64,000 nucleotides of DNA from Nitrospirota bacterium (GCA_004321915.1 SCQE01000044.1:1-64000); one strand, 5' to 3'. Shown: positions 19,357 to 29,114, numbered from the stretch's first letter. Numbers and translations are program-made. Notes: a model not told the origin generated them from the sequence alone.

Positions 19357-20418
19357 ATGGTTCCGGTTTTCATACTGTCCAGCAGAAACTATACGGGTAA
19401 AACTTTCTTTGCCTTGGGGCTTGCCTTAAAGCTTATATCCATGGGCCACAAGGTCGGTTATATGAAGCCGTTGGGCCAGACGCCAATGAAGGTGGGCAAG
19501 GGGCTTTTTGACGAAGATTCGATTTTTATCAAGGAACAGCTTTCACTGCCCGAGGAGTTGCAAATGGTCTCCCCGTTTGTTTTGAGCTTTGAGGCGCAAA
19601 GCATGATTTACAACGGCAGCCTTAAAGGGGTCAAGGAAGATATAATGAACGCTTTCGGTTCTTTTAAGGACAAGGACTTTCTTTTAATCGGCGGGGCCGG
19701 GGATTTTTTCGACGGGGCCACGCTTGGGATAGACGCAATAGAACTGATACGTCGTATGCAGGCCAAGGCTTTATTTGTCGAAGCGTGGCGCGGAGATATT
19801 TCCGCAGACGCGCTGTTCGGCGCCCGGCAGCTCCTCGGCGACAGCTTTGCGGGCGGCGTGCTCAATAAGGTCCCGGCCAATGCATACGGCCATGCTGTAG
19901 AAACGGTCAAGCCTTTTCTTGAATCCAAAGGGGTCAATGTCTTGGGTGTTTTTAAGAAAGACAGCATACTCGAATCGTTTACCGTAAGACAGCTCAATGA
20001 ACTATTGAACGGAACGGTGCTCTGCTGCGAAGACCGTCTTGATGAGTCTGTCGAGCATTTTTCGGTAGGGGCCATGGATGTGGACAGCGCCCTGAACTAT
20101 TTCAGAAGGATACAGAACAAAGCGGTAATAACAGGCGCTCACCGAGCCGATATACAGCTTGCGGCCATGGAGACCTCCACAAGGTGCATAATACTTACCG
20201 GCGGGCTGCATACGAACGAGATTGTGTTAGGCAAGGCCCAATCCAAGGGCATACCTATAATTTCGGTTGCGGACGATACCTTCACCACAATAGATAAAAT
20301 AGAGGGTGTGATGGGCAAGACGAAAATAAGGGAAAAAGAAAAGATAAAACGGACAAAAGAGCTTATAGAAGAGCAATTCGATATGCAGAAATTTTTGTCC
20401 TGCGTAAAAAACGTGTAA
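19357..20418 (+). CDS. Pta N-terminal-like P-loop/DRTGG protein
   Basis: The 353-residue protein combines a BioD/CobQ-like P-loop domain (about 1-210, with TGKT near residue 14) and a DRTGG domain (about 225-330, with LTGGLHTNEI). This equals the N-terminal half of long phosphotransacetylases without their catalytic domain. Its place directly after an ADP-forming acyl-CoA synthetase suggests a regulatory role in acyl-CoA/acetate metabolism, which is an inference. The frame is open back to a TTG at 19339, but the ATG at 19357 has GGAGG 8 nt upstream and is preferred. It converges with the response regulator gene downstream. Confidence 0.85.
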   Translation: MVPVFILSSRNYTGKTFFALGLALKLISMGHKVGYMKPLGQTPMKVGKGLFDEDSIFIKEQLSLPEELQMVSPFVLSFEAQSMIYNGSLKGVKEDIMNAFGSFKDKDFLLIGGAGDFFDGATLGIDAIELIRRMQAKALFVEAWRGDISADALFGARQLLGDSFAGGVLNKVPANAYGHAVETVKPFLESKGVNVLGVFKKDSILESFTVRQLNELLNGTVLCCEDRLDESVEHFSVGAMDVDSALNYFRRIQNKAVITGAHRADIQLAAMETSTRCIILTGGLHTNEIVLGKAQSKGIPIISVADDTFTTIDKIEGVMGKTKIREKEKIKRTKELIEEQFDMQKFLSCVKNV

Positions 20419-20428
20419 GCCGGGAAAA

Positions 20429-20815
20429 TTATTCCTGCTGGGACTTGCCTGCCAGAAAGTCCTCGACCGCGCCTAGGAAATCCTTCATCTTGATAGGCTT
20501 GGAAATGTAACCGTCAAAGCCTTTTTCGAGAAACATTTCTTTGTCGCCTTTCATGGCATACGCTGTCAGGGCGATTATCTTCATGTTTTTTGTATTTTCC
20601 TGAGACCTTAATATCCTCCCCACCGTTATCCCGTCCATTCCCGGAAGCTGAATGTCGAGAAGGATAAGGTCCGGCTGCTCCCTGTTCGCTATCCCGATCG
20701 CCTCTTCTCCGTCAACGGTATGTATGCATTCATATCCCCCTGCGCTTAGGATGTCCATAAACAGTTCCATATTGACGGGGTTGTCTTCAACGATAAGTAT
20801 TCTGCCTTTACTCAT
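20429..20815 (-). CDS. Single-domain response regulator
   Basis: The 128-residue CheY-like protein has the acidic pocket VEDN, phosphoacceptor aspartate in LILLDIQLPGMDG, the conserved Thr/Ala switch (ALTAYA) and the lysine in SKPIK. It has no output domain and would act by docking, like DivK-type regulators. The ATG at 20815 overlaps the end of the large hybrid kinase gene by 8 nt; a GGAGGAGG lies about 14 nt upstream, and an in-frame TTG at 20842 is a weaker alternative. Overlap with the kinase gene points to a shared phosphorelay. Confidence 0.9.
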   Translation of the reverse strand: MSKGRILIVEDNPVNMELFMDILSAGGYECIHTVDGEEAIGIANREQPDLILLDIQLPGMDGITVGRILRSQENTKNMKIIALTAYAMKGDKEMFLEKGFDGYISKPIKMKDFLGAVEDFLAGKSQQE

Positions 20816-23800
20816 AGGATACGAGTTTGCCTCCTCCTTCAATTTTTGTTTTTCTCAGAAGCTGGTGGGACTTGAATATAAGATCTTCCGGCGAATTTGC
20901 GTCCTTTGGAAAATTTAAAAGGGAGATGCTTGACGTAATTTTTCCGTGCGGCATGATGTTCACGCCGTAGAACGGATAGGTCTCGATGTAGGACAGGAAC
21001 CTGCGCGCAACTATCTCGGCCGATTCTTTTGGAGTTTTAGCCAGTATTATGCCGAATTCGTCTATGCCGTAGCGCACGAGGGTGTCTGAATTCCTCAAAG
21101 ATTTCCTTAGGAATTCGGCGATCTTTTTTATGCAGATGTTCGCCCTGTGGATTCCGTGGCATTTGATGTATTCGGTGAAGTTGTCGAGGTCTATCATGAC
21201 CAGAGTAAAGACGTCTTTGTATCTGGCCGCTTTGCCCACCTCCTGCGCGAGGCGTATCTGGAAATACGAATGGTCGAACAGGCCGCTGACCTCATCGAGA
21301 AGCCCCGCCCTTGTAGGGTATGTGACTTCGAGGTCTTTTATATGCATCAACAGGTCGTCCTTTGTAAAGTGGCTTTTCTGGATGAAGCTTTCGATCTTGC
21401 CCGCAAGCCTGAGTTTGTCGTCAACGGTCAGGTCTTTTGCTGTGAGCACGAGGATCGGGATATCGATCGTGGCCTGATGGTTTTTGAGCGTCTGCGCCAC
21501 TTCGAAACCGTCTACTTCGGGCATCATAAGGTCGAGGATTATTATATCGGGTTTGAAGGCCACGGCCTTTTCGAGTCCCTGCCTGCCGGACGTGGCAGTA
21601 ATAATGCTGTAGTCCGCGGTTTCGAGAATAGAGACGAGCAGTTCAAGCGCTTGTTCGTTGTCGTCGATGCATAGTATTGTCGTGTGGGTGCCCCGTTTGC
21701 GCTTGCTCAGGTCTTTTATTCTGGAGAGAAGGGTTGTTTTATCCACGGGCTTTACAAGATAATCGGCTGCGCCCAGCGCGAAGCCCAAGTCCTTATTGTC
21801 TATGACCGACGATATTATGACCGGTATGTCCTTGAGTTCATGGTCGAGCTTGAGTTCCTGAATGACTTCCCATCCGTCTTTCTCGGGCAGCATCACGTCG
21901 AGGATTATTGCGAACGGTTTGAGTTCTCTTGCCCTGTTCATGACCTCCATGCCCGTATACGCATGCGCAACCCTGTACCCTTCTCTTACCAGACTGAGCG
22001 TTATAATCTCGGAGGTCGAACGGTCGTCTTCGGCCACAAGTATGAGCGGATATTCGCTCCGGCGCGTGACTGCGGATTCCATGCCTTCAAGATTGAGTTC
22101 GTCTTTTGCTGGAATGTGTTGGATCTCGCTGTGTACGCTTGAAATGTCGAAGGGCGGAATGATAATTGTAAATGTGCTTCCCTTGCCCTCTTCGCTTTCC
22201 ACAAAGATGGCGCCCCCGTGGAGTTCAACTAATTTTTTGGTCAGGGCCAGCCCCAATCCGGTGCCCTCGTATTTTCTCGAATGGCTGCTGTCAACCTGCT
22301 CGAATTCGGAAAAGACCCTTTCTTGATCCTCCTCGCGTATGCCTATGCCTGTGTCGGTCACCGAAATCTTCAGGCATTTTTCAGGGCCGAGGTATGAATG
22401 GACCTTTTCCATTATCGGCGAGGCGGAATTGGTGTCCAGCATTTCCGCAGACAGTGTTATCTCGCCGCCTTCGGGCGTGAATTTCACCCCGTTTGAAAGA
22501 ATGTTGTACAGGATCTGTTTGAATTTGATCTTGTCCGCCTTGATTATGGAAACGTCATCGGCGATTTTTATGGTAAGTTTCTGGCCCTTCTTGTCCGCAA
22601 GGGTTTTTACTACCGTCTGCACTTCGGAAATCGACTGGGCCACGGTAAAACCCTCGTAGCTGAGTTCCATTTTGCCGGACTCTATCTTTGCTATATCGAG
22701 CACGTTATTTATGAGCTGGAGGAGATGGCTGCCTGAATTGTAGATGTTGCTCACATAACGTTTTTGTTTTTCGTTCAGCGGACCGAAAACCTCGTCGATC
22801 AGCAATTCCGAAAATCCTAATATCGAGTTGAGCGGCGTCCTGAGCTCATGACTCATGGTTGCGATAAACTGGCTTTTGAGCTTGTTCGAGCGTTCCAGTT
22901 CCCTGTTTGCGCGTTCAAGCTCTCTTGTTCTTTCGAGCACCTTTTCTTCGAGCCTTTCGTTCAGGTCCTGAAGTTCGAGGCTCCTTTCGTGTATTGCAAG
23001 CTCCAAGCGTTTCTTTTCCGTTATATCTTTTGAGATGCCGACGGTGCCTATGACCTCTCCGGCCGCGTTTCTGATATACGAAAGCGTAAGGCTGGCGTCT
23101 ATAAGCGTGCCGTCTTTTGTTTTTAGCCGCGTTTCGTAATTCAAAACGCTGCCGCTCGCCTCGATGGTCCTCATTACTCTGCGCCTGTCTTCTGGTTTTT
23201 CCCAGAGGACCTCTACAAGCATGCCTATGATCTCTTCTTGGGCGTAGCCGAGCAGCTTAGACGCGCCCTTGTTGAACTCCACCACCCTGCCGGACTGGTC
23301 CGTAGTTATGATTATGTCTGCAGAGTTGTCCAGAACGTTTTTGAGATAATTTTGGGTTTCGGATATTCTTTCTATAAGGCTGAATTTTTCTATGGCATAG
23401 GCGGCCTGAATGCCGAGTAGGGTAAGAAAGTCTATTTCGCGCTGTGTCCACGACCTTGTCTTGAAGTCGTCGATGTAAAGTATTCCTATTATGTTTTCAC
23501 TTGCTATGAGAGGCACGCATATCAGGCTCTTTATGCCCTCGTTAAGAAGCACTTTGTTGTCCACGTAACTGTATTTTTCTATGTCCGGAATTACAGTCGG
23601 GATTTTCTTCTGTAGTATGTGGTCGGTCATTCCGCCGGGCCGTCTTGTCCATTGCGTGACCTTGGAAAGGTTAGGCGAAAAACCGCTGCTTGCTTTAAGG
23701 ATAAGTGTTTGTGTTTTTTCGTCGTGAAGCGCGATGCTGCCCGCAGGCGCAGAGAGCGCTTGGAGCGCTTCGGTCAGGAGATTGTCCAACACTTCTTCCA

Positions 23801-24233
23801 GCTTTTCGGAAGAGGTGAGCGTGACCCCGATTCTGTAAAGGTCGCGCGCATCGTTAAGAAGGTTTTTTATCTCTTCTTTTGCCTGCTGTCTTTTTTCGAG
23901 CAGTTCCAAGAAGAGGGCGGTGCTTTTGCCGCAGATGATGCCTGTATTGGACGATTTGAGCTCCGTTATCTCGGACATCATGAACGAGTTGCTCGACGAC
24001 ACTATAAGGATGTCCGGTTCTTTTGCCAAAAGCTCTTTGAAGTCGGAGAGGTGAGGGATATTGTGTTTTTTTATGATCGCCGCGGCTTCGGACGAAAGGT
24101 TTGTGTCGGTTATGCCTACAACCGTTATCTTTCTTTCGGCGGTAAGGACGGACAGAAGGTTATACCCTTCTTTTCCTCCGCCCATTACGGCAACGCTGGT
24201 TGTAGGCCCGTTTTTCAGTTTGAAATTATCCAT
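20808..24233 (-). CDS. Hybrid histidine kinase with Rossmann-like N-terminus, two REC and degenerate GGDEF
   Basis: The 1141-residue cytoplasmic protein is read as: Rossmann-like NAD(P)-binding domain (about 10-112) with glycine pattern GGGKEG; helical linker; GAF (about 130-290); PAS (about 300-420); coiled coil; HisKA with MSHELRTPLNS near 463; HATPase (about 565-690); REC1 (about 725-840, phosphoacceptor in ILDVMLPEKDG); REC2 (about 850-970, IILDLMMPEVDG); and a GGDEF-like domain (about 990-1140) whose signature is GIDEF. No membrane helix is seen. The altered signature suggests the GGDEF domain binds ligand or protein and does not make c-di-GMP. The dinucleotide-like domain is an unusual sensor. 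It overlaps the response regulator gene. Confidence 0.9.
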   Translation of the reverse strand: MDNFKLKNGPTTSVAVMGGGKEGYNLLSVLTAERKITVVGITDTNLSSEAAAIIKKHNIPHLSDFKELLAKEPDILIVSSSNSFMMSEITELKSSNTGIICGKSTALFLELLEKRQQAKEEIKNLLNDARDLYRIGVTLTSSEKLEEVLDNLLTEALQALSAPAGSIALHDEKTQTLILKASSGFSPNLSKVTQWTRRPGGMTDHILQKKIPTVIPDIEKYSYVDNKVLLNEGIKSLICVPLIASENIIGILYIDDFKTRSWTQREIDFLTLLGIQAAYAIEKFSLIERISETQNYLKNVLDNSADIIITTDQSGRVVEFNKGASKLLGYAQEEIIGMLVEVLWEKPEDRRRVMRTIEASGSVLNYETRLKTKDGTLIDASLTLSYIRNAAGEVIGTVGISKDITEKKRLELAIHERSLELQDLNERLEEKVLERTRELERANRELERSNKLKSQFIATMSHELRTPLNSILGFSELLIDEVFGPLNEKQKRYVSNIYNSGSHLLQLINNVLDIAKIESGKMELSYEGFTVAQSISEVQTVVKTLADKKGQKLTIKIADDVSIIKADKIKFKQILYNILSNGVKFTPEGGEITLSAEMLDTNSASPIMEKVHSYLGPEKCLKISVTDTGIGIREEDQERVFSEFEQVDSSHSRKYEGTGLGLALTKKLVELHGGAIFVESEEGKGSTFTIIIPPFDISSVHSEIQHIPAKDELNLEGMESAVTRRSEYPLILVAEDDRSTSEIITLSLVREGYRVAHAYTGMEVMNRARELKPFAIILDVMLPEKDGWEVIQELKLDHELKDIPVIISSVIDNKDLGFALGAADYLVKPVDKTTLLSRIKDLSKRKRGTHTTILCIDDNEQALELLVSILETADYSIITATSGRQGLEKAVAFKPDIIILDLMMPEVDGFEVAQTLKNHQATIDIPILVLTAKDLTVDDKLRLAGKIESFIQKSHFTKDDLLMHIKDLEVTYPTRAGLLDEVSGLFDHSYFQIRLAQEVGKAARYKDVFTLVMIDLDNFTEYIKCHGIHRANICIKKIAEFLRKSLRNSDTLVRYGIDEFGIILAKTPKESAEIVARRFLSYIETYPFYGVNIMPHGKITSSISLLNFPKDANSPEDLIFKSHQLLRKTKIEGGGKLVSYE

Positions 24234-24370
24234 AAATCACCTGTAAGCGGTCAAAATATACATTTATTAATAATATGCTTATTGCTCTGAAGTGTCAAGG
24301 TTTTCCTGTCCGGTGGAGGCCGCTCTAAAGTTCTATTTTGCGATTAACTTATCCAAACCGAATAATAATA

Positions 24371-24400
24371 CTTGACATAATTCAACTAAAGTTTTATGAT
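24371..24400 (+). promoter_or_regulatory. dnaJ-hspR-clpB promoter overlapping a HAIR-like operator
   Basis: TTGACA (24372-24377) and TATGAT (24395-24400) are 17 nt apart, with transcription expected near 24407. Overlapping the -35 is CTTGACA-N7-ACTAAAG (24371-24391). The HspR-associated inverted repeat is CTTGAGT-N7-ACTCAAG; the first arm matches 5 of 7 bases and the second 6 of 7, with the exact 7-nt gap. HspR is encoded in this operon, so autoregulated heat-shock repression is the natural reading. Confidence 0.7.
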
Positions 24401-24423
24401 ATGAACAGGGAGAGGTAAAAGCC

Positions 24424-25488
24424 ATGACAAGAGCCAAAGACTATTACAAAATTCTCGGGGTCGATAAAAATGCCTCGCAGGAGGAGATCAAGAAGGTCTT
24501 CCGTAAACAGGCAAGGAAGTACCACCCTGACCTGAATACCGGAGACAAGCATGCGGAAGAGAAGTTTAAGGAAATAAACGAGGCTTATGCGGTTCTGGGG
24601 GACGAGCAAAAACGTAAGGAATACGACAGCGGCGGCACATTCAACTTCGAAGGGTTCGACGGCCATCAAGGCTTCGGCGGGGGCGGCGCGGGATTTGATT
24701 TTTCGGATATTTTCGGCGATATGTTCGGGGGCATGCGAGGTGAGCCTGCACATGCAAGAGGCGAATCCATACTGGCAAGCATGGAGTTGACGCTCGAAGA
24801 GGCATTTTCAGGCGTCACAAAACCGATAACCTTTCGCAGGACGGCGAACTGCGATTCATGCGGGGGCACAGGGGCCGAGTCTTCGCAGTCCTGCCGCAAC
24901 TGCGGCGGGTCAGGCCGCACCCATTCACAGAAAGGTTTCTTTAACACGGCGCAAGGCTGTCCCGAATGCCGGGGGAGCGGCAGGAAAACGCTCGCCGTGT
25001 GCGGCAGATGCGGCGGACGCGGCAGCGCTTATACTACGGAAACAGTGAACGTAAAAATACCGGCGGGTGTCGACAACGGCTCGGTAGTAAGGCTGAAAGG
25101 AAAAGGAAACGCAGGTTTGGGCGGCGGCCCTTCAGGCGACCTGCAGCTCGAAATAAGCATAAAGCCGCACACTGTATTCAAGAGAGAGGGAGACAATGTT
25201 CATGTCCATCTCCCTGTAACCTTCGGTGAGGCGGCTTTAGGCGCAAAAGTGGACGTGCCTACGCTCGAAGGGATTTCGGTCATGAAGCTTCCGCAAGGCA
25301 CGCAGGGCGGGCAGAAGTTCAAGCTTTCCGGAAAGGGTTTCTCTGTCCCCAAATCCTCAAGGCGGGGCGACCAGTATGTCGAGATAAAAATAATGGTGCC
25401 TAAAGAGATCAGCGAAGAGGGCAGGGAGGCCATAAAAACCATCGAAGCTCTGTACAAGGAGAGCCCGCGAAAGGGAATGGTGAGCTGA
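24424..25488 (+). CDS. dnaJ: DnaJ-type co-chaperone
   Basis: The 354-residue type I J-protein has a J domain (1-70) with the HPD motif in YHPDLN, a Gly/Phe-rich segment (about 75-105), a zinc-binding region with four CxxCxGxG-type repeats (about 140-200: [32 protein letters not shown]) and C-terminal substrate-binding domains. It stimulates DnaK ATPase and presents unfolded clients. dnaK and grpE are not in the window. A GGGAGAGG lies upstream of the ATG. It is the first gene of the heat-shock operon with hspR (2-nt gap) and clpB. Confidence 0.95.
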   Translation: MTRAKDYYKILGVDKNASQEEIKKVFRKQARKYHPDLNTGDKHAEEKFKEINEAYAVLGDEQKRKEYDSGGTFNFEGFDGHQGFGGGGAGFDFSDIFGDMFGGMRGEPAHARGESILASMELTLEEAFSGVTKPITFRRTANCDSCGGTGAESSQSCRNCGGSGRTHSQKGFFNTAQGCPECRGSGRKTLAVCGRCGGRGSAYTTETVNVKIPAGVDNGSVVRLKGKGNAGLGGGPSGDLQLEISIKPHTVFKREGDNVHVHLPVTFGEAALGAKVDVPTLEGISVMKLPQGTQGGQKFKLSGKGFSVPKSSRRGDQYVEIKIMVPKEISEEGREAIKTIEALYKESPRKGMVS

Positions 25489-25490
25489 CT

Positions 25491-25844
25491 ATGTTCAAGA
25501 AAAAAGAACATAAAAACAGGCCTCTGTACATGATAAGTGTTGTGTCGGAGATACTTGAGGTGCATCCTCAGACACTCAGGATGTATGAGAGGGAGGGGTT
25601 TGTATGCCCCCACAGGGTCAATAAACAACGGTTGTATTCGGACGAGGACGTAAGAAGGCTGAATTTTGTAATCCAGCTTACGCGGGACATGGGGGTAAAT
25701 AAGGCCGGGGTGGATATTATTCTGAGGATGAGGAAAAAGCTCGAAGCGCTCCAGACCGAAACGTTCGAAATGCTGCGACACCTCGATGACGATATAAGGA
25801 CTGAATTCGAAAAAAGATTGAAAACGATATTTTCGGAAGAGTAG
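25491..25844 (+). CDS. hspR: HspR-like MerR-family heat-shock repressor
   Basis: The 117-residue protein has a MerR-type winged-helix at its N-terminus (YMISVVSEILEVHPQTLRMY near residues 13-32, followed by EREG and an RLYSDEDV segment) and a coiled-coil tail. It lacks the effector-binding domain of larger MerR proteins, as HspR does. HspR represses chaperone operons by binding HAIR elements and is controlled by DnaK feedback. The start lies 2 nt after dnaJ and the gene precedes clpB, a dnaJ-hspR-clpB order like that of actinobacterial operons. The HAIR-like site at the operon promoter supports the assignment. Confidence 0.88.
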   Translation: MFKKKEHKNRPLYMISVVSEILEVHPQTLRMYEREGFVCPHRVNKQRLYSDEDVRRLNFVIQLTRDMGVNKAGVDIILRMRKKLEALQTETFEMLRHLDDDIRTEFEKRLKTIFSEE

Positions 25845-25862
25845 GATTTCAGGAGGACCGAA

Positions 25863-28508
25863 ATGAGAATAGATAAGATGACGGCCAAAAGCCAAGAAGC
25901 CCTGCAGTCGGCGCAGCAGCTTGCCGAAAGAAAAGGCAACCAGCAGATCGACGCTGAACACCTCCTTTTTGCGCTTGTCGAAAACGAGGAGGGTATAGCC
26001 TGTCAGATACTGAAGCGTCTCGGCGTTGACATAAGGCTTCTTTCGGCAGACGTGGAAAAAGAGATAGATAAATTCCCGAAGGTGTCTGGCGCGACGCCCT
26101 ACGGACAGATTTATATATCGCCTAAACTCAAAACCGTGCTCGAAAAGGCCTTTGATGAGGCGACCCATCTTTCGGACGAGTTCATAAGTGTTGAGCATAT
26201 ACTTATAGCTTTGATAAACGTTCCGTCCAACGCCTCGGACTTGCTGAAAAAATACGGGGTCACATCCGATAAGGCCCTTTCTGCAATGAGAGAGATACGC
26301 GGGGTACACCGCGTCACAGACCCGAACCCCGAGGAGAAATATCAGGCGCTGACAAGGTACGGCAAGGACCTTACCGAACTTGCGAGAAAGGGGAAGCTTG
26401 ATCCCGTGATAGGCAGGGACGAGGAGATCCGGAGGGTGGTACAGGTGCTGTCGAGACGCACAAAGAACAATCCGGTAATAATCGGCGATCCGGGCGTGGG
26501 CAAGACCGCCATAGCAGAGGGGCTTGCACAGAGAATAGTTGCGGGCGATGTGCCTGAAACTTTGCGCGACAAGAAACTGTTGAGTATAGATATAGGCGGT
26601 CTTGTTGCTGGGGCCAAGTATAGGGGCGAGTTCGAAGAAAGACTCAAGGCGGTGCTTAAAGAAATAGAGCAGTCGGAGGGCAGGGTAATCACTTTTATTG
26701 ACGAGCTGCACACGCTTGTCGGGGCAGGCGGGGCCGAAGGCGCGGTTGACGCATCCAACATGCTGAAGCCGGCGCTTGCACGGGGCGAACTCCGGTGCAT
26801 AGGCGCAACCACTGTGAATGAATACAGGAAGCACATAGAGAAAGACCCTGCGCTCGAGAGGCGGTTTCAGCCTGTTTATGTAAAAGAGCCTTCCGTTGAG
26901 GACACGATCTCTATACTGAGGGGAATAAAGGACAAGTACGAAGTCCATCACGGCGTTAAGATAAAGGATTCCGCGCTTATCGCGGCCGCGGTGCTTTCGC
27001 ACCGCTACATATCAGACAGGTTTTTGCCGGACAAGGCCATAGACCTGATAGACGAATCGGCGGCGCGGTTGCGTATGGAAATAGACAGCATGCCGGTGGA
27101 GCTTGACGAACTCGAACGCAGACTGAGGCAGCTGGAGATCGAAAAGCAGGCGGTATCGAAGGACGGTTCTGCGGACGCACGGGAAAAACTCGAAAGGCTG
27201 TCGAGGGAGATGGCGGAACTCAACGGCAGAAGGGACCAGCTCAGGGCGCAGTGGCTCGGAGAAAAAGAGGTAATACAAAAAATAAGGGCCGTTAAAGAGA
27301 GCATAGAGAATACAAAGACGGAGTCTGAGCTTGCCGAGCGTGAAGGTAATTTGGTGAAGGCCTCGGAACTCAGATACGGCAGACTTCTAGAACTCCAGAA
27401 AGCCTTAGATACTGAAACGGCAAGGCTTCGTGAGACGCATTCACGTAGGAAGATGCTTCGCGAAGAGGTGGACGAGGAGGACATCGCCGGTGTCGTATCC
27501 AAATGGACGGGTATTCCCGTATCTAGGATGCTTGAAAGTGAAGTGCATAAGCTCATAAAAATGGAAGAGAGGCTGAGAGAGAGGGTCATAGGGCAGGAAG
27601 AGGCCGTAGTAGCGGTCTCCAACGCGATAAGGCGTTCGAGGGCCGGGGTGCAGGACCCGAACAGGCCGATAGGGTCGTTTCTTTTCTTGGGACCGACGGG
27701 GGTCGGAAAGACGGAGCTTGCAAAGGCGCTCGCCGAATTCATGTTTGACGACGAGGCTGCCGTTGTCAGGGTTGACATGTCCGAATATCAGGAACGCCAT
27801 ACGGTATCGAGGCTGATCGGAGCGCCTCCCGGTTATATCGGATACGATGAAGGCGGCCAGTTGACGGAGGCTGCGAGGAGGAGACCTTATTCGGTGATAC
27901 TTTTTGACGAGGTGGAGAAGGCCCATCCGGAAGTCTTCAATGTACTGCTTCAGCTGTTGGACGACGGGCGGCTTACGGACGGCCACGGCCGGACGGTCGA
28001 CTTCAGGAATACGGTGGTCATTATGACATCCAATATCGGAAGCGGCCATATACAACAGTTGCTCGAAGAGAGGGCCAAAAGACCTCACGACTACTGGTAC
28101 GGGGACAGCGCCAACGAGCTGAAGGAAAAGGTGATAGAAGACCTCAAGAAGTTCTTCAGGCCCGAGTTCCTGAACAGGATAGACGACATTCAGATATTCA
28201 ACCCTCTGACAGAGGAGCTGCTGAAAAATATCGTCGGCATTCAGGTGGTCAGGATGAAGAAGCATCTGCGGGAAAAGAAAATAGACCTGAGACTTACTGA
28301 TGCCGCAAAGGCCCATATCGCTAAATTGGGATACGACCCTGTATATGGGGCGAGGCCGTTAAAGAGGACGATCCAGAAAGAGGTGCTGAATACGCTTGCA
28401 ATGAGAATACTGGACGGATCGGTCAGAGAAGGGGACACCGTCGAGGTTGATTTCGACGGCAGCGGTATAAAATTTAACAGTATTGCAGAGCTTGGGGCTG
28501 CAGCTTAG
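25863..28508 (+). CDS. clpB: ClpB disaggregase
   Basis: The 881-residue AAA+ protein has the ClpN repeats (1-145), first ATPase domain with GDPGVGKT near residue 207, a coiled-coil M domain (about 405-525) that separates ClpB from ClpA/ClpC, a second ATPase domain with [12 protein letters not shown] near 610, and the C-terminal domain. With DnaK/DnaJ it extracts polypeptides from aggregates. AGGAGG precedes the ATG. It is third in the HAIR-controlled operon. The length is usual and all Walker motifs are intact. Confidence 0.97.
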   Translation: MRIDKMTAKSQEALQSAQQLAERKGNQQIDAEHLLFALVENEEGIACQILKRLGVDIRLLSADVEKEIDKFPKVSGATPYGQIYISPKLKTVLEKAFDEATHLSDEFISVEHILIALINVPSNASDLLKKYGVTSDKALSAMREIRGVHRVTDPNPEEKYQALTRYGKDLTELARKGKLDPVIGRDEEIRRVVQVLSRRTKNNPVIIGDPGVGKTAIAEGLAQRIVAGDVPETLRDKKLLSIDIGGLVAGAKYRGEFEERLKAVLKEIEQSEGRVITFIDELHTLVGAGGAEGAVDASNMLKPALARGELRCIGATTVNEYRKHIEKDPALERRFQPVYVKEPSVEDTISILRGIKDKYEVHHGVKIKDSALIAAAVLSHRYISDRFLPDKAIDLIDESAARLRMEIDSMPVELDELERRLRQLEIEKQAVSKDGSADAREKLERLSREMAELNGRRDQLRAQWLGEKEVIQKIRAVKESIENTKTESELAEREGNLVKASELRYGRLLELQKALDTETARLRETHSRRKMLREEVDEEDIAGVVSKWTGIPVSRMLESEVHKLIKMEERLRERVIGQEEAVVAVSNAIRRSRAGVQDPNRPIGSFLFLGPTGVGKTELAKALAEFMFDDEAAVVRVDMSEYQERHTVSRLIGAPPGYIGYDEGGQLTEAARRRPYSVILFDEVEKAHPEVFNVLLQLLDDGRLTDGHGRTVDFRNTVVIMTSNIGSGHIQQLLEERAKRPHDYWYGDSANELKEKVIEDLKKFFRPEFLNRIDDIQIFNPLTEELLKNIVGIQVVRMKKHLREKKIDLRLTDAAKAHIAKLGYDPVYGARPLKRTIQKEVLNTLAMRILDGSVREGDTVEVDFDGSGIKFNSIAELGAAA

Positions 28509-28553
28509 TATGGCAAGAACGGGCCCTTGGCCCTTACAACAACTATAGTCGTG

Positions 28554-28583
28554 CTTCCGGCCGCGCACTACGGCAGCCGGAAG
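28554..28583 (+). promoter_or_regulatory. Hairpin in the hsp20 leader
   Basis: CTTCCGGC (28554-28561) and GCCGGAAG (28576-28583) form a perfect 8-bp stem ending 3 nt before the GGAGG of hsp20. Small heat-shock genes are classic sites of RNA thermometers, but this stem stops short of the GGAGG itself. Confidence 0.35.
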
Positions 28584-28596
28584 GAAGGAGGTAGCT

Positions 28597-29052
28597 ATGT
28601 CGATCGTAAAATGGAGTCCTGTAAAGGAGCTTGAGGAGATGAGGAGGGACATGGACAGGCTTTTTGAAGATTTTCTCGCCCCCGGACGCAGAAGGGGATG
28701 GATAAGAAAGCCTGAACAGACCGTGGTTGTGCCGAACATCGAGATGTTCGACAGGACTGACGAGATTGTTGTGAAGGCGGAGCTGCCGGGCGTCACCAAG
28801 GAGGACATAGACCTTACCATCACTAAAGACTCGCTTACGCTGAGGGGCGAGATCAAGAAGGAAGAAGAGGTGAAGGAAGAGAATTACTATGCCTGCGAGA
28901 GGAGCTTCGGCAGTTTCACGAGGTCTATAGCCCTCCCTGTTGAGGTGAACAACGAGAAGGCCAAGGCGTCCTTTAAGAACGGCGTACTGGAGATAGTGCT
29001 GCCCAAAAGGGAAGAGGCCAGACCTAAAGAGATCAAGATCGAAGTATCGTAA
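28597..29052 (+). CDS. Hsp20/alpha-crystallin small heat-shock protein
   Basis: The 151-residue protein has a short basic N-terminus and an alpha-crystallin domain (about 45-140) with the conserved VKAELPGVTKEDIDLT start and the closing KNGVLEIVLPK. It holds unfolding proteins in oligomers for later refolding by the DnaK/ClpB system, whose genes are directly upstream. A GGAAGGAGG lies 5 nt before the ATG. The 88-bp spacer after clpB carries a hairpin and no obvious promoter, so it may be read from the clpB transcript. A strong terminator follows. Confidence 0.95.
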   Translation: MSIVKWSPVKELEEMRRDMDRLFEDFLAPGRRRGWIRKPEQTVVVPNIEMFDRTDEIVVKAELPGVTKEDIDLTITKDSLTLRGEIKKEEEVKEENYYACERSFGSFTRSIALPVEVNNEKAKASFKNGVLEIVLPKREEARPKEIKIEVS

Positions 29053-29065
29053 AAACGGCCGTAAA

Positions 29066-29105
29066 AAAAGCCCACCCGATTTGCGCGGGTGGGCTTTTGG
29101 TTTTT
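29066..29105. terminator. Bidirectional intrinsic terminator between hsp20 and csp
   Basis: A 13-bp stem (29066-29078 with 29086-29098) around a 7-nt loop has an A-run on the left and a T-run on the right. It can end the hsp20 transcript on the plus strand and the csp transcript on the minus strand. Confidence 0.88.
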
Positions 29106-29114
29106 TTAGGTCGA

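Noticed and set aside
25200-27002. 600-codon open frame on the minus strand opposite dnaJ and clpB
   Set aside because: It lies wholly antisense to dnaJ, hspR and clpB, has a His/Tyr/Arg-rich composition and no recognisable domain; it reflects codon bias of the real genes.
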